Positions 11,381 through 22,967 are shown, counted from the stretch's first letter. The stretch is DNA of 64,000 nucleotides from Macrosoma leucophasiata (GCA_036365455.1 JAWQUS010000017.1:10478001-10542000), one strand, 5' to 3'. Made by a program: numbers and translations. The notes: generated from the letters alone by a model not told the origin.

Positions 11381-11854
11381 ATCCGTCAGCGTAGATCTGT
11401 CAGAATACTTTTCTTCCTATTCAATGTCATTAATGATCCATGTTCACCTAATTATCTCAACATAAATTTCCAAACTGGGCGACTCTCATAATCTTAATCT
11501 TCGTTCTTCGGAAAATCGTACCCTAGCCTTTCCTTCTCACAACACTAGTTTTGTTTCCCATTCATTCACTGTTTCGGCAATAAAACTTTGGAACGCGTTT
11601 CCCGTGGCTATCAGAAAATCAACCTGTAAATTATCTTTCAAACGCAAAGCACGTCAACAGTTTTTTAATTCGCTCTCTTAGAAGATTCACATGTCTATCA
11701 TTCATTGTGTTAATTTTCAAGTTGTATCTTTAATATTTATTTATATTCACTTGTATTTATACTATATATGTATTTACATCTATGTACCTTATAATAATAT
11801 ATTTACATTATATGTAGTATATATGTGTGTGTGTGTGTATATATACACTATAAG

Positions 11855-11918
<64 letters not shown>

Positions 11919-12185
11919 GTATAATATATATTATTATATTATTTATTTATATACTTATCTATGATATTATATATGTTATATTTATAATCATCTAAATCTA
12001 TTTCATTTATTTTATTGTCATTCTCAAATTTTAACCAGTGGTGCCTCTACTTCGTTGATTTCTACACAACCCAACGGTTGACTGGTAGAAAACGCCTAGT
12101 GGCGTTAAGTCCGCCATATGTATCTTTTTAAGTGCATAAAAGTATTAATAAATAAGTAAATATATAAATGAATGAATAAAAGACA
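11381..12185 (+). pseudogene. LINE-B 3' end with ORF2 C-terminus and long (TA)n
   Basis: The decayed ORF2 C-terminus (FTVSAIKLWNAFPVAIRK, stop at about 11680) is followed by a 3' UTR, a GTTGACTGGTAGAAAACGCC...TCCGCC stem region at 12078-12113 and an A/T-rich (AATAAATG)-type tail. The UTR is expanded by an almost pure (TA)n run at 11850-11916. It lies directly downstream of the LINE-A tail. Confidence 0.65.
11850..11916. repeat. (TA)n microsatellite
   Basis: More than 30 uninterrupted TA units inside the LINE-B 3' UTR, preceded by (GT)n at 11824-11838. It is palindromic and likely length-variable. Confidence 0.95.
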
Positions 12186-12734
12186 AACGAGGGGAACTCT
12201 TCCACGGTTGATATGTTATGGTGTTTCAGCTGCTTTAAATAACTTTCTTGTAGACTTTCGACACATTAGTGGTGATAGATTTCAGGTATAGTGATGGATT
12301 TTTAAAGTAAATCTAAGTGAACGGACTTTAATTAGGCACCTGAAATTGAAAAATCGTAAAGTTTCAACAAAAACAGGCACTGAAAATATGTGAAAAACAA
12401 ATGAAAGCTGTACTGATGTAACTTACTGATTTTGAGAAGGTTTTTTTTTTTTAATTTCATTTCTCCATAGTGTTTAAAATTATTTTATGTATATGCAAAT
12501 GCCAAATTACAGCTTTCTAGTACTAAGGGCCTCTGAGTTTAGCTGCGGACTGACGGACCGACTAGATAGACATGGAAAAACTACATAATACGAGTATAAG
12601 CGTTGTTTGTATGCTACGAAACCCCAAAAAGTTTTAATCAATTTAAAACTATCGTTGTTATGAAAAATGCTGTGAGCGTTAAGGTAGCGCTCTGTAATGT
12701 ATTATTGCATGGAGCAACACGGGCCACCGGCCGA
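12186..12734. other. No feature seen
   Basis: AT-rich sequence without a supported gene or repeat. Confidence 0.5.
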
Positions 12735-12988
12735 CCGGAGGGGAGTAGCCATAGCGTTTATTACCGATACAAAACAGTCTGTCATTTTTTGCGCAGGGAA
12801 ATACGCGTGACACACACATACCTACTACAAATATCGTCTATTACTACGAGACTCACACCTTGACCTTAACAAAATACATAAACAATTTCACACACATTTA
12901 AACATCTGGACGACAGGCATAGGCACACTTGTGCTTTTGTGTGTACTTTGACAAAGGTGAAAGCCTGCATATGGCTACTCCCCTCCGG
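12735..12988. mobile_element. 254-bp segment bounded by 19-bp perfect inverted repeats
   Basis: CCGGAGGGGAGTAGCCATA at 12735-12753 is exactly complemented at 12970-12988. The size and perfect ends suggest a MITE, but no target duplication is evident, and the GC-rich ends lie just beyond the 3' end of the large minus-strand gene. Confidence 0.5.
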
Positions 12989-13045
12989 CACTCCTTCGGT
13001 CACGTTAATATGTTCGTTATACAATCTTACTTACCATACTGTGAA

Positions 13046-13138
13046 TTTATTTATTATAAACATTGTAGGCTTATTTATTAAATATAGGTGTTTAAAAATA
13101 AACTATCAAATTTAGTGCGTATTAACACATTATTTATT
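13046..13138 (-). terminator. Candidate poly(A) signals of the large minus-strand gene
   Basis: TTTATT (AATAAA on the minus strand) occurs at 13133-13138 and again at 13046-13055, about 360 and 450 bp past the stop codon. Either could end the 3' UTR (13498 downward). Inferred only from the hexamer. Confidence 0.4.
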
Positions 13139-13498
13139 TCATGAATACATAGTATTAAAATTGTATTTCTTAAAAGAATATCAAAATTTTGTTATTTCAA
13201 TTATGAGCTATACAGATTTTAATTCTTAATAACTTTTTAGGTACAATTTAACGTTTCATTACGTTGGACGGAAACATATCACGTAATAGTGTTATTAATA
13301 TAAAATTAGTAAAGCTATATGACTTTTTACATGATAAAGCAACTTACATTAAATTAACAATACAATGTTAAAATATGCAGTAAAAGTTAGGTATCTTAAA
13401 TCTAATGCGTAAACCGTTCAGTCTGCTATTGACTCTGATCTGTTACTTTAATGTATTTGAAAAATATGGCAAATTTAAAAAATATTATTAAGACGTTC

Positions 13499-14693
13499 CT
13501 AATAATCTCTAATTTTCTCTGTTACTTTATAATTACTCCTCCTTCGTTCTGTGTACAAAGGAGCTGACCCATTTTTGGATTCATACCCCAGTGGTGAAGT
13601 TCGTATTCCGTTATCATAGTATTTTACATTTGTTACCGGTTCCTTGAAACCCCGGCTCTTAGTGACTGAATTCACTTCTCTTGATTCAATTATCTCCTTT
13701 GACCGACCGTCTCTAGAAGGCACTATTTTCTTACTGACCGTCTCTACAGTATCTGTGACGCTTGGCCTTTCTGGGTCGCCTGACCGTGTGGTGTATCTAT
13801 AGGTCTCTGAAAAGTTGTCGCTGCTATTACTTCCTCGTCTGTGAGCTGGCGATTTTAATCTGGTCTCCAAACGTGACACGAACGGACTAGATTCCCTATT
13901 CAGTGACTCAGTTTTATACAACGGTATTTTCCGCTCTTCAGATATCCGTTCTTTATAATGCGGTGAGGGCGTACCGTATCTTGATGACAATCTGCTGCCA
14001 TCTGACTCATCATCGGCGTGCAAAGTCTGATATAACTCAGGAGCTCTTTCCCTAAGACCTTTTAGGAATATCTTCTTTTTGTCAGTTTCGTCAAACGATT
14101 TTGAATATCCGTTCGTATTTCCATTTGTTGCTGGTGTAGTTTTTCCATATCTTGCACCGAAAAGACCATCGCGGCGGCGCTCAGTTTCTCGAGAAACAGC
14201 GTCGGCGAGATCACGCTGGCTACGATTGATTATTGATACGATTCCTGGACTTTTGAGTTGTTCAGGAGTCTCGTCCAGCCGGCTCAAGTGCGGATTTGAT
14301 TTGTACATTGTAGAGTAATTGCGGTTCATGCCCGAAACGTACCGAGGATGAGTATCCTGTTCAGGCGCTCCCATAGCAAAACTCTTGCTTCTATTGAGAC
14401 CCTTGTAGGTCCGCGCCGGCTTCGCTGGGCCGGGCGGATAGCCGTTTATCTTTCCTTCGGGAGAAGACGATACGTTGTTAGAAATGTTGATGGCACTGCT
14501 TGATCTTTTGTTCGGCGTGAGCCTATGCCAGTACTTGCTAGAACTGGGCTTTTCGGTGGTTTTCTCTTTGCGGTCGTGTAGTTTCCGCGGCAAAGTCTGA
14601 GCGCTGCGTGAGTATTCTTCTTCAGGTTCGATGTTCGGGTTTAATCGACTCGTCGAATGGCTGAACCGTCCGAGCGTGCTCGAATACTGGGCC
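13499..14693 (-). CDS. Last coding exon of a large disordered protein gene
   Basis: Open for 398 codons down to TAG at 13501-13499. The 3' splice site is TTTCCATTTCCAG before GGCCCAG, so the exon starts with one base that completes an Arg codon begun by AG at the end of the 21002-22220 exon. The sequence is rich in Ser, Arg, Tyr and Thr with many RS/SP-type sites (for example YGTPSPHY) and no globular domain. One short stretch (FLKGLRERAPELYQTLHADD) looks helical. There is a low-complexity basic C-terminus. Function is unknown; a cytoskeletal or scaffold protein is only a guess. No frameshift is seen, and codon use is much less AT-rich than the surroundings, which supports a real, conserved exon. 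Confidence 0.85.
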
Positions 14694-15507
14694 CTGGAAA
14701 TGGAAACAATCGTTCATTAGTTTTATTAGTGATTCGTGATCGCGCGACGAACTAAACCCACGTATGTTTATTGTTATCTCCTTATGTACCGCAAAAAGTT
14801 GTAATCTTGTGTTTTAGAACGTAATTGGCTTCAATGGAGATTCTACGCCCACGCGTCTAACGACCGAGCTTTGTTTATAAGTATTAAAATGTCGGAGACT
14901 TAGCCCGCCGGTTACTTTGTCTATCACAATATCACAATAGAACGCGAATCAAATACTACAGCATACGACAATGGTTAACAATACATTTAAAATGACAGGA
15001 AGCCTAGACGTAATTACAATCTGCAATTGTACTTGGTATTGAACTAATTTACATCAACAAGTGTCACCTAAACCTACACCTGTTGTTTGTTGAAGAATAT
15101 TCTTGCAATGAGTCACGTCAGTCGTCATTACCATCGGCCAATAGTTCTTATTAAATCGACTGTTTCACCGCACAAACACGACTGACTCAACATTTGTAAG
15201 CTAAATAAGGGTCTCCTTAGCAAAGAAATCGCTTATTTACCCTTACTAGGTAAGGCCCATGGACAACGACAGATTAAAATGGCAAGATATGCCGGAACGT
15301 GCGGCTCGATTCGAGTGAACTTGCGGAGTTTTGATTGATTTAAAAGGCTGTATCGTTGAACTTTTATTCTTTATTAAGACATTATTTAAGGCATTCATGA
15401 TTTAAACATTTTTCACAGCTAAGATATGTTGTATTCCGCAAAATAACATCGCTTATGAAACTTGGTAGAATGCATAGAAGTATTATTTAATTGTTGGCTG
15501 TATATCT
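14694..15507. other. Intron, no feature seen
   Basis: 5' part (in + coordinates) of the 6.3-kb intron between the two largest exons. No recognisable repeat. Confidence 0.5.
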
Positions 15508-15862
15508 TGGTCCGGTCAGGTGGTAAAGTACGGCCTTGTAGTTTCCGCGGCAATTAATGTTTGTGTGTATCTTCATGCCTAGTCCTTTACGGGGTAGGCA
15601 GAGAGTGTGGAGCGCCATATACCCCGGTCCACACACCTCCCGTGCTTCTTTTACATTCATCATTCTTTTCATACATGCACGCCGATTCCTAAGACTTTTG
15701 ACCCCACCCTAAGACAGTACTTTAAGAGGCATAATACCTTAGGTCTTAGGAGTGGCAATGCATTTACATTGAAATCTCTGATTTCATGCAGATGTTTATA
15801 GGCATTACTTACCATCAATGTAAACTGTAGGTATGCTGGTTTGCTACTTCATGACATAAATA
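15508..15862 (+). repeat. SINE-B/B2 copy split by another insert
   Basis: The B-box half (GGTCCGGTCAGGTGGTAAAG) starts at 15508. The copy resumes at about 15726 (AGGCATAATACCTTAGG) and ends in ATGACATAAATAAAA. The middle, about 15556-15722, is foreign: it contains CCTTTACGGGGTAGGCAGAG and a CATTCATCATTC run and resembles a tRNA-SINE body. A second tail remnant lies at 15889-15935. Confidence 0.6.
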
Positions 15863-16038
15863 AAACATTCATGCTACAGAATTCACTTATTTATCGATGT
15901 CAACCTGTTTGCCACTTTCATGGTACAAAAGCCACCTTCATTTTGCGAAACACTGAAAACTATTTGTGAAACATCACGAGGTGCTACGGAACATTTATTG
16001 TTAGGATTTCACGCATCACGCGTAGCGGCGAGCCCTAA

Positions 16039-17717
16039 TAGTAGGGGAGCCCATGAGGGGATTTTGGGATTTGCTAAAGCGCGGCAGATTAATATACAGG
16101 GGAATACCTTGTACCTTATTAAGTACTCCCACCGAATATGAGCCTTCTATATGTGGTCGTCCGTCAAGGATAAAGGATCAGATTAGTAAAAAAAAATTAA
16201 TCATCAAAAATTTTCGAGCGCGTCAGATTAAGATAAGGTGAGGTAGTTACGTGCTAAAACGTGTATATTTCACTAATCTGACGATTTGAGAGTGACTTAA
16301 TGAAGGGGGAGGGCTACAAAGTTGTAAAAAAAAAACATCACCTGGACATTCTCGAGCGTAGCTAATTTTTTTTTATTTTGAAGGGAATAATTCAAAGATT
16401 ACGACGATATATATAATCTGACAATTTTCACAAGCCGAAGTAACAAAAATTCATCGATAAAGTTTAATGCGTGCAGGTACGTGATGTCTATATTCCCCTC
16501 TCCGCGTTTCTATTCCTATCTCACTCTTTCTCTATCTGTTATTCTCTCACTCCGTTTCCACTCTGGTTTCGTTTGCCATGACGCCATGACAGCTGATCAC
16601 ACAGACTACTTCGTGGCAAGGCATTGTATACAACGTATTTTCAACGTTTTTGCGTGTTTTGATTTTTATATAAGTTATATCAATTAAAATTTATCAATAT
16701 TAACTATGAGTGATGTTAATGTAAAGTGTATATTTTGTGGTGAAACTACTCTGCAAAAAACAATAAAATTTACATTAAAAACATTACAAAAATGTATAAA
16801 TATTTTAGAGTATCGTAGGAGCAAACAGGTTTTCCGAAAATCTCGAATAACATATGACAATCTTGATCTTTCACTAGAATCTTCATTAAATGAAATATAT
16901 CACGCACAGTGCTATAAATTATTTACAGCAATAAAAATACCAGATACGCAATCTGAGGATGAAATTGAGCCAGAGGAGGAAGAAGATTCTACCGATGAAG
17001 ATGATGATTAAAAAAAATACTTTAAAAAATGTAATTTTTTATAATTATTTTCTTATAAATACAAGTATTCTACTTAAAAAAACATATACTTTCTCATCTG
17101 CATGCTATTTCCTCGAGCTTTCCAATTAATTAAGTTCAATGTTTTAAAAAAATAAAAAATAAAATTATAATCGTCAGATTAGGCGAATCCCTCGAGATAA
17201 TTGTCAGATTATGAGACAGCATGTCTAGGGCATAATGATGAACCATATATATCTTAATCTGACGCGCTTGAGTATTTCAAAATGACGAATTTTTTTTGCA
17301 CACTCTAATAATGGCCGTGACTTTGCGTCACATCCAAATCGTCAGATTATTACATAAAAGCATTTTTTTAGGTTCACTTAACATCCCCTTCGAAAATCTG
17401 ACGCGCTCGTTAAAATTTTTTTTTTTCCATTTTCAACCCCTACGTACGACCACCTCCATCATGGAAACAATCAGATTAACATATGTACATTTTTAAAAAT
17501 ACGTAGGACATGGATAATATAATTATCTGACACGCTCGAGTACGTCCATGGAACTGTTTTTTTTTACATTTTTGAAAATCTATAGCCGCTCCCCCCACCG
17601 ATGAAACGGTATGTATTATACGAAATTTTATTCTTCTCATCATCTAAGCTTCGCAACCCAATAGGTCTCTATGACGCTCGAGGAAATCCCGATTTAGCAT
17701 CGTGGGCTCCCCTACTA
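16039..17717. mobile_element. Unassigned 1.68-kb TIR element with iterated AATCTGACG motifs
   Basis: TAGTAGGGGAGCCCA at 16039-16053 is exactly complemented at 17703-17717. The flanks are TAA (16036-16038) and TAA (17718-17720), the 3-bp TWA-type duplication known for PIF/Harbinger elements. Both arms carry a motif related to CGAGCGCGTCAGATTA in alternating orientation (16076, 16167, 16213, 16268, 16404, 17170, 17202, 17252, 17339, 17398, 17469, 17524, 17671). One intact 101-codon ORF sits in the middle. I saw no transposase, so it is probably non-autonomous. Superfamily assignment rests on the TSD alone. Confidence 0.7.
16706..17011 (+). CDS. 101-aa zinc-finger-like protein inside the TIR element
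   Basis: Intact ORF with a good start context (AACTATGAG), 101 residues. Two halves are visible. The N-terminal part has a CxxC at C8/C11 and an HxxC at H66/C69 (YHAQCY), spaced like a CxxC...HxxC zinc-binding unit, with a basic middle (RRSKQVFRKSR, residues 37-47). The C-terminal 20 residues are almost entirely Asp/Glu/Ser. It lies between the two iterated-motif arms, as an accessory or DNA-binding protein of the element would. I do not recognise a named family. It has no DDE residues arranged as a transposase, so it is not expected to move the element alone. Upstream, 16481-16700 is a pyrimidine-rich leader. It could also be a captured host exon, although no introns or splice sites are seen. 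Confidence 0.6.
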   Translation: MSDVNVKCIFCGETTLQKTIKFTLKTLQKCINILEYRRSKQVFRKSRITYDNLDLSLESSLNEIYHAQCYKLFTAIKIPDTQSEDEIEPEEEEDSTDEDDD

Positions 17718-17720
17718 TAA

Positions 17721-18005
17721 CTTATACGTTTGTTATGTAAAATAGCCGTAAAATTCACTTACACATCCCAGTAGTAGGTAGAAGCTTTCAAAACGTGTGT
17801 TATTTCGCAATAAACTAACCAACTTGCATTCGTAATTATGTACCATCCGTATTCAGCCGTCGTTTAAGGAAATAGGCACTCCTATTTGCCTAAAAAGACG
17901 AAAAGTGAAATTGTAAATCGCAAAATTTAATCTTTTTAGTTTTTTCTTTTATTTGCATTTTGAAGCAATAATACGATTTCTATTCGGCTTTCTTTTATGT
18001 TTTAC
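17721..18005. other. Intron, no feature seen
   Basis: AT-rich; nothing supported. Confidence 0.5.
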
Positions 18006-18330
18006 TAGCGACCAGCCCTGGCTTTGCTCGGGTAACATTTATTATACATAGATATAAACCTTTCTCAGAAAACACTCTTTATAACATTTCAAACAGGAAC
18101 AAAATTCGTTCTCAACTAATAAATAAAATAGAAAATAGAGGGACTTTACTTTATAATACGTAATTAATAGTGATAGTTATGATGACAAAGTTCTGTATAG
18201 TGCCTTAACAAAACATTCCTAGGGCAAGTAGATATTTCACGAGACAATGGGTATATCAATCAAAGCTTAGATCATTTTCCTAATAACCTAGTGAGACGTG
18301 GTAATCAGATATGGATAGCTAACTAAATAG
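18006..18330 (-). repeat. Helitron-like element, degenerate
   Basis: The left edge is CTAGCGACC followed by CCTGGCTTTGCTCGGG, the reverse of the GC-hairpin plus CTAG 3' end used by the other Helitron-like copies here. The right boundary is unclear. Confidence 0.35.
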
Positions 18331-18410
18331 CGATACGATATTCGTATTTTTATTTTGAACAGTTGAACAAAATAACTTTATCCAGTGGATATTTTTTCGA
18401 ATGAGTGAGC

Positions 18411-18785
18411 ATTACTTTAGCCGAATGATGTCCACTGCTGGTTCTGCCTTCCCCAAAGACTCCCACCAAAACAGTGATGTGTTATGCGACATTACGGGCT
18501 CTACCAGGATGCCAGTGAACTCCAGCGACGGAGCTCGCGGGCGTAGGCCACCACCGCCTTACTTAATATACTTGCCGATAAATGGTAATGTTCAGCACTA
18601 TCGTGTTCCGGTCAGGTGGTAATGTACGGCCCTGTAATTTCCGGCACAGAGGCATAACACCTTAGGCCTCAGGAGTGGTAACGCATCTGTATATTGATCT
18701 TTGTGTGGGTGTCTATAGGCTGCAGTCATCACTTAATATCAATGTGAACTGCAATGTGCTGCTTGTTTGCCACCTCAAAGTTCGC
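18411..18785. repeat. RTE 3'-end fragment (minus) followed by SINE-B (plus)
   Basis: 18411-18475 is the reverse of the RTE C-terminal/UTR region (CATTCGG...CCAGCAGTGGACATCA). From 18515 a SINE-B copy runs forward (GAACTCCAGCGACGGAGCTC) but lacks its A-tail, ending in GTTTGCCACCTCAAAG. Confidence 0.65.
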
Positions 18786-19084
18786 CTTCAACTTGTTGTT
18801 AATCAGATTTAAGGTACTAGCAGCTCAATTTGTCCTACACTTAAAACTGTTTTACTTAGATACGACAAGCAAATTTCGAATCTAAACTCTTTATCATTAT
18901 TACTATAATAATGTGTAATAGACACCGCAATTATATAACCAACACAAGGAAAATCATGCTACCACAATTATTTATTAGGTTGTATGCACGACGAACAGTT
19001 TTGAACCGACTATACGAGTACAATGAATAAAATAGATTTATACCCCGAGTATCGAAAATGTAAAGCATATCTGTAAACATGTTT
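18786..19084. other. Intron, no feature seen
   Basis: Nothing supported. Confidence 0.5.
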
Positions 19085-19338
19085 GTTTTTATGTAATGAA
19101 GGTAGCTGCAGTCTACAGACACCCACACAAAGGCCAGAGGTCAAAATGCAATTGCGTTACCACCCCTGAGACCTATGTTGTTATGTCTCTGTGTTAGTTA
19201 TTATGGAACAATACATTACCATCTAACCGAAACACGATAGTGCTGTATAGGTACTACCACTTGGTGGTAGATAAATTAAGTAGGGCGGTGGTACCTACGC
19301 CATCGCGCTTCTACACTGGAACTCTACCACCAGTAAAA
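19085..19338 (-). repeat. SINE-B2 copy
   Basis: T-run at the left, ACCACCAGTAAAA at the right, with the B2-type block (GTTATGTCTCTGTGTTAGTTA). Confidence 0.75.
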
Positions 19339-19728
19339 TGTATTAGCTAAGTGAGAATTTACTCCCCTCAAAATTTAATGAATTAGGACATAATTGGCCC
19401 TCATACACGATGTTGGCCCTATACCTATGACAGAGAATATGTAATATATGCCTATGATTAAACTCTGAAAAAGCCCGTCATGCTATGTTACAAAAATTAT
19501 ATATTATTCTTATTCAAATACATTGTCAACCTTTAATTGAAATATGTACCTACTGGTAAAGCCAAGACGAAAAGTTAGAGGTAATAAAAAAAATAATTAG
19601 GTTACGTAGGTTTTATGTTAAAAGAATTACATGAAAAGTTAGAGACTAGGAACATTTGTTACGAAAACAGAAGTAACTTATTAAACGTTTTGCCTTAACG
19701 GGAATTATTTATATATTTAAGTAAAGGA
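19339..19728. other. Intron, no feature seen
   Basis: AT-rich; nothing supported. Confidence 0.5.
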
Positions 19729-20290
19729 CTCACCATCGAACCCAGAAACGTCTCTATATATATCTAAGTGTTCCCTAAGCTACAGAGGGCTCTAAATCGG
19801 TTCCTTACCTAAATTGGTTTTGACCAAGCTAAGTGAAGCTAATAAGTGATTAAGGGACCACGTACATAGGGACAGATTGTTTTATAAGTTTCAATTATGT
19901 CTTCATTGCCAGTGTAGAGAAAATTAAAATTTTATCGACAATGTTAACTATTTTCACTTTATTCTCATAAAGATTAATGTTTTAGATACGAAAAAATGCA
20001 AAACGAAAAATAAAATTACATACTATTAGACGTGATTTAAAAAATAAAACGCATAGCTGGGCTGAATAGCGGTGCGCTATTGCTCCATTTTTGTTGGAAG
20101 CTTAGCAAATGACGTTTATGACTACTTCGAACAAAGTAAACAGTCACCTAGCGCTAAAATTCCAAATATCGGGCCCCTAATTTTAAGGGTTACATAAGGA
20201 AGATGTTAATGTGATGTATGTGTGAAAACGAAATTCGCTACTTAACTTTGTTAAGGGACTCTCTAAAGTTAGGAGTCGATGGTGAAAACG
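19729..20290. repeat. Possible MITE with CACCATCGA ends
   Basis: GGACTCACCATCGAACCC at the left and GGAGTCGATGGTGAAAACG at the right are inverted to each other over about 12 bp, 560 bp apart, and both are followed inward by related CCCTAA/TTAGGG-type blocks. No clear TSD. Confidence 0.35.
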
Positions 20291-21001
20291 GGCATAAAAC
20301 TTTTATTCATTCATTCTAATTAACCCATCAAGTCAGGAGAAAAATATGACAATTGATTTCAATTGTGTCTCCGCCAATATTGGCCTCCTGATCCGTGAGA
20401 GAAAACATAACGTAGATATGGCAAAGGTAAATAATCAATGAGAAGTTATATATTCTATTTATTTAGAGTAGAGTACCTATATACTAGTCTACTTTATTTT
20501 TTCTTTATTGTAGAATTTTTCCCATGACATAGTTAGTAATAATAAAATTATCAAAAATACCACTTCACAATTGAAAAGATTTTAACGATTTAACATTTTC
20601 AATTCGCTTGCTCTTTGTGATCTTCATGCACGAGTATTTATGTTCAGTAAAGTTAAATAATGTATATAAACAATGTTATATTCCCATTAATTCATACTAT
20701 TTTCGTATCGTCATGCTCGATAATATCAAAACAAGAAGCAATAATTAAAGTTTTATGCCTCGTGTCTAATGTAGGCGGCGGAATGAATCTGTCGTAGGAC
20801 AACATTCTATTTAAGGTTTAGATATTATGTGTGATATAAATAAAAATTGAACGCTCGTTATTTTTTAATAAAACTTCGATCGGCGCGCTATTAACTAGCC
20901 ATATCGAACGTAATGGCAGGCAGGATTTATGTCGTCTACATCAATAAGCTGAGACCTTGTTATTGTTCTATTAAGGACAAGATACCATAAATGTAGCTCA
21001 C
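20291..21001. other. Intron, no feature seen
   Basis: AT-rich, ending at the 5' splice site (GAAAG/GTGAGC on the minus strand). Confidence 0.5.
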
Positions 21002-22220
21002 CTTTCGCGGTGATCACGGGCGTCAACAGCCGTGGCTCGTCTCGAACTGCCTTCGTACTTGTGCTCGCGGCCGTAGATGCTGGGCGCGAAAGGGTCCTCG
21101 CCGAGGTAGTACCGGTGCGGCGGAGCGACGGGGGGCGCCAGCTCGCCGCCGTACTGTTTGTACGTGCGCGACGAATGCTCCGGCGACGGCGACCGCGAGT
21201 TACGCCACCGAGCCTTCCTCTCCGCCGACGCCGAACGGATCTTCCCGACCAACTTCCTTATCGAGTTGCCGATCGCCGAACCGACAGACTTCCGCGCCGG
21301 TGACGGCCGTCGACCACTGTCGGCGAACCGCGTTTTCTGGTTTTGCTTCCGTTCATCCCTGTCCCGTCGACGCGGCGGAGTCCTATCCCTGTCCGAGCTA
21401 CCCCGGCGTTCTCTCGGTGGGGAATAGTCGGGTGGTGGTTCCGCGGCTCCCTCATCCCGACTATCGCGTGACCTCGCCGAATTGCCGTTCCTGGATGAAC
21501 TCCTGTAGCCGCTGTCGTAGCGATGTTCTTCTGATAGACGTTGTTTTGTGTTTCTTTTTCGCTCCGGTGCAACCGGACGATAGTCGTCTTCGATCGAGGG
21601 CTCACGGAACGAGCGATCGGCTTCTAGAGGCCGGAACGGCGAGCCACGTGGCGGGCTGTGCATAGTCGACGAGGATACGTAGGCGGAGTCGTCTCGCGAA
21701 GGCGGATGACGGCGGCCGATTGGCGATGACCTCCCCTGAGGCGACTCGCGTTTTCCATATACGTGCCGCGGGGAGGAACCATTTAGACGATCATCACTGG
21801 CATAAGGCGATCGAACTGCCGGCGGCGATGGTGAGGAACTACGTGGCTCCGGCATTCTCGGTTTGCTGGCCCGTCTTTGGGACCAATCCGCGACGCCCTT
21901 GAAATAGCCGCCGGTCCTGTTCGTAGGAGCAGGAACGCGTTCGTCCGATGGGGTGGATGATTTTGTTTTTCTCAACACACGATCACCGTACACTGGTGGC
22001 GGTGGCACTGAGGACGAGGTTTTGCCGTAGTAGCCTTCGTCGTCCGCTTTCTTCACGAAGTAAGCCGGTTCCGGTCGGCGTATTTCCTCTGCGATGGAAT
22101 CATGGGAAGATCGCGATTCGCTCCCGAAGTGACTCTCGAGCCACTTTGACGTTTCCTTCTTGCGTGTTTCCTCTTCGATGTCAAAGTTGAGAGGTCGTTT
22201 CGCGTAATCTTTTTCGTGTT
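21002..22220 (-). CDS. Large internal coding exon of the disordered protein gene
   Basis: 1,219 bp, open throughout, bounded by an acceptor (TTTTTTATTTACAG) and a donor (GCGAAAG/GTGAGC). It begins with two bases completing a Glu codon and ends with two bases of an Arg codon, so it is in phase with both neighbours. It encodes about 406 residues, very rich in Ser, Arg, Pro and Asp. PPxY-type motifs are visible (PPPPVYGD near 22015 and EPPPDYSPP near 21430), which in other proteins bind WW domains. A basic, possibly helical segment (SIRKLVGKIRSASAERK, about 21220-21275) is the only conserved-looking block. GC content is far higher than in the introns. The family is not recognised. Confidence 0.85.
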
Positions 22221-22620
22221 CTGTAAATAAAAAACTAATTAATAACGACCGGAGCGGACGCGCGCGCGCGCGGCGTCTTACGGTGGAGTGGCGGCATCTA
22301 CACGCATCCTCGCTCGCATGCTATGGCGTAATCGTACAGTCAATATGTTTGCCAAACTGTCGAAGGTCAATGCAATGAGGTGCAAACACCACAGACAATT
22401 TTACTTAACGGCTACGGGACACTTGTGCGGTAAATTGTATGTTGGATGCTTTATTTATTTCTAGGTCACTGTGACTTTAATTAATGTGGTCAATTACATA
22501 ATGACGAAGATTCAATGTTGTTTGCATTCTAGAGGAGTGGGAATTTAGTAAACAAATGATTTTTAATTTTAGTAAGTTGATTAATAAAATTGAGAGGAAT
22601 ATTGTGAAACTTATAAATAT
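22221..22620. other. Intron start with (CG)n
   Basis: A CGCGCGCGCGCG run at about 22260-22272, GC-rich for 100 bp, then AT-rich. Otherwise empty. Confidence 0.5.
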
Positions 22621-22629
22621 GTATTTTTT

Positions 22630-22771
22630 GGTAGTAGAGCTCCAGTGACGAAGTTCGGGGGGCAGGCAACAGCACACTATCTAATCTGCTTGCCGCTAAA
22701 TGATAGTGTTCAGCGCTGTTGTGTTCCGGGCAGCTCGTAATGTACGGCTCTGTAACTTCTAGCGCAGAGGT
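22630..22771 (+). repeat. SINE-B 5' half
   Basis: GGTAGTAGAGCTCCAGTGAC to GCGCAGAGG; the 3' half and tail are missing. Confidence 0.7.
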
Positions 22772-22921
22772 TGTTTTTCACATACCTAAATCCCGCCGTT
22801 TGTCTATCAAGGGGTAGCCTACTAGGTATATAAGAAAAGAAATCCAACAGCCTCTCTCTACGTGTATCATATTTATTATTTCATCGGCATAACTGATATA
22901 GATATATTCGATATAGGAATA

Positions 22922-22967
22922 TGTAATTTAGCATGACTAGGTATACACATAGTCATGCTAAATTACA
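22922..22967. repeat. Perfect 17-bp hairpin
   Basis: TGTAATTTAGCATGACT (22922-22938) and its exact complement (22951-22967) around a 12-nt loop. Too short for a typical pre-miRNA. Confidence 0.8.

Noticed and set aside
11691..11924. ORF of Tyr/Ile repeats
   Set aside because: It is a translation of the (TA)n and (GT)n microsatellite in the LINE-B 3' UTR.
21010..22190. Several plus-strand open frames opposite the large exon
   Set aside because: They are shadows of the GC-rich minus-strand exon; splice sites and phase support only the minus strand.
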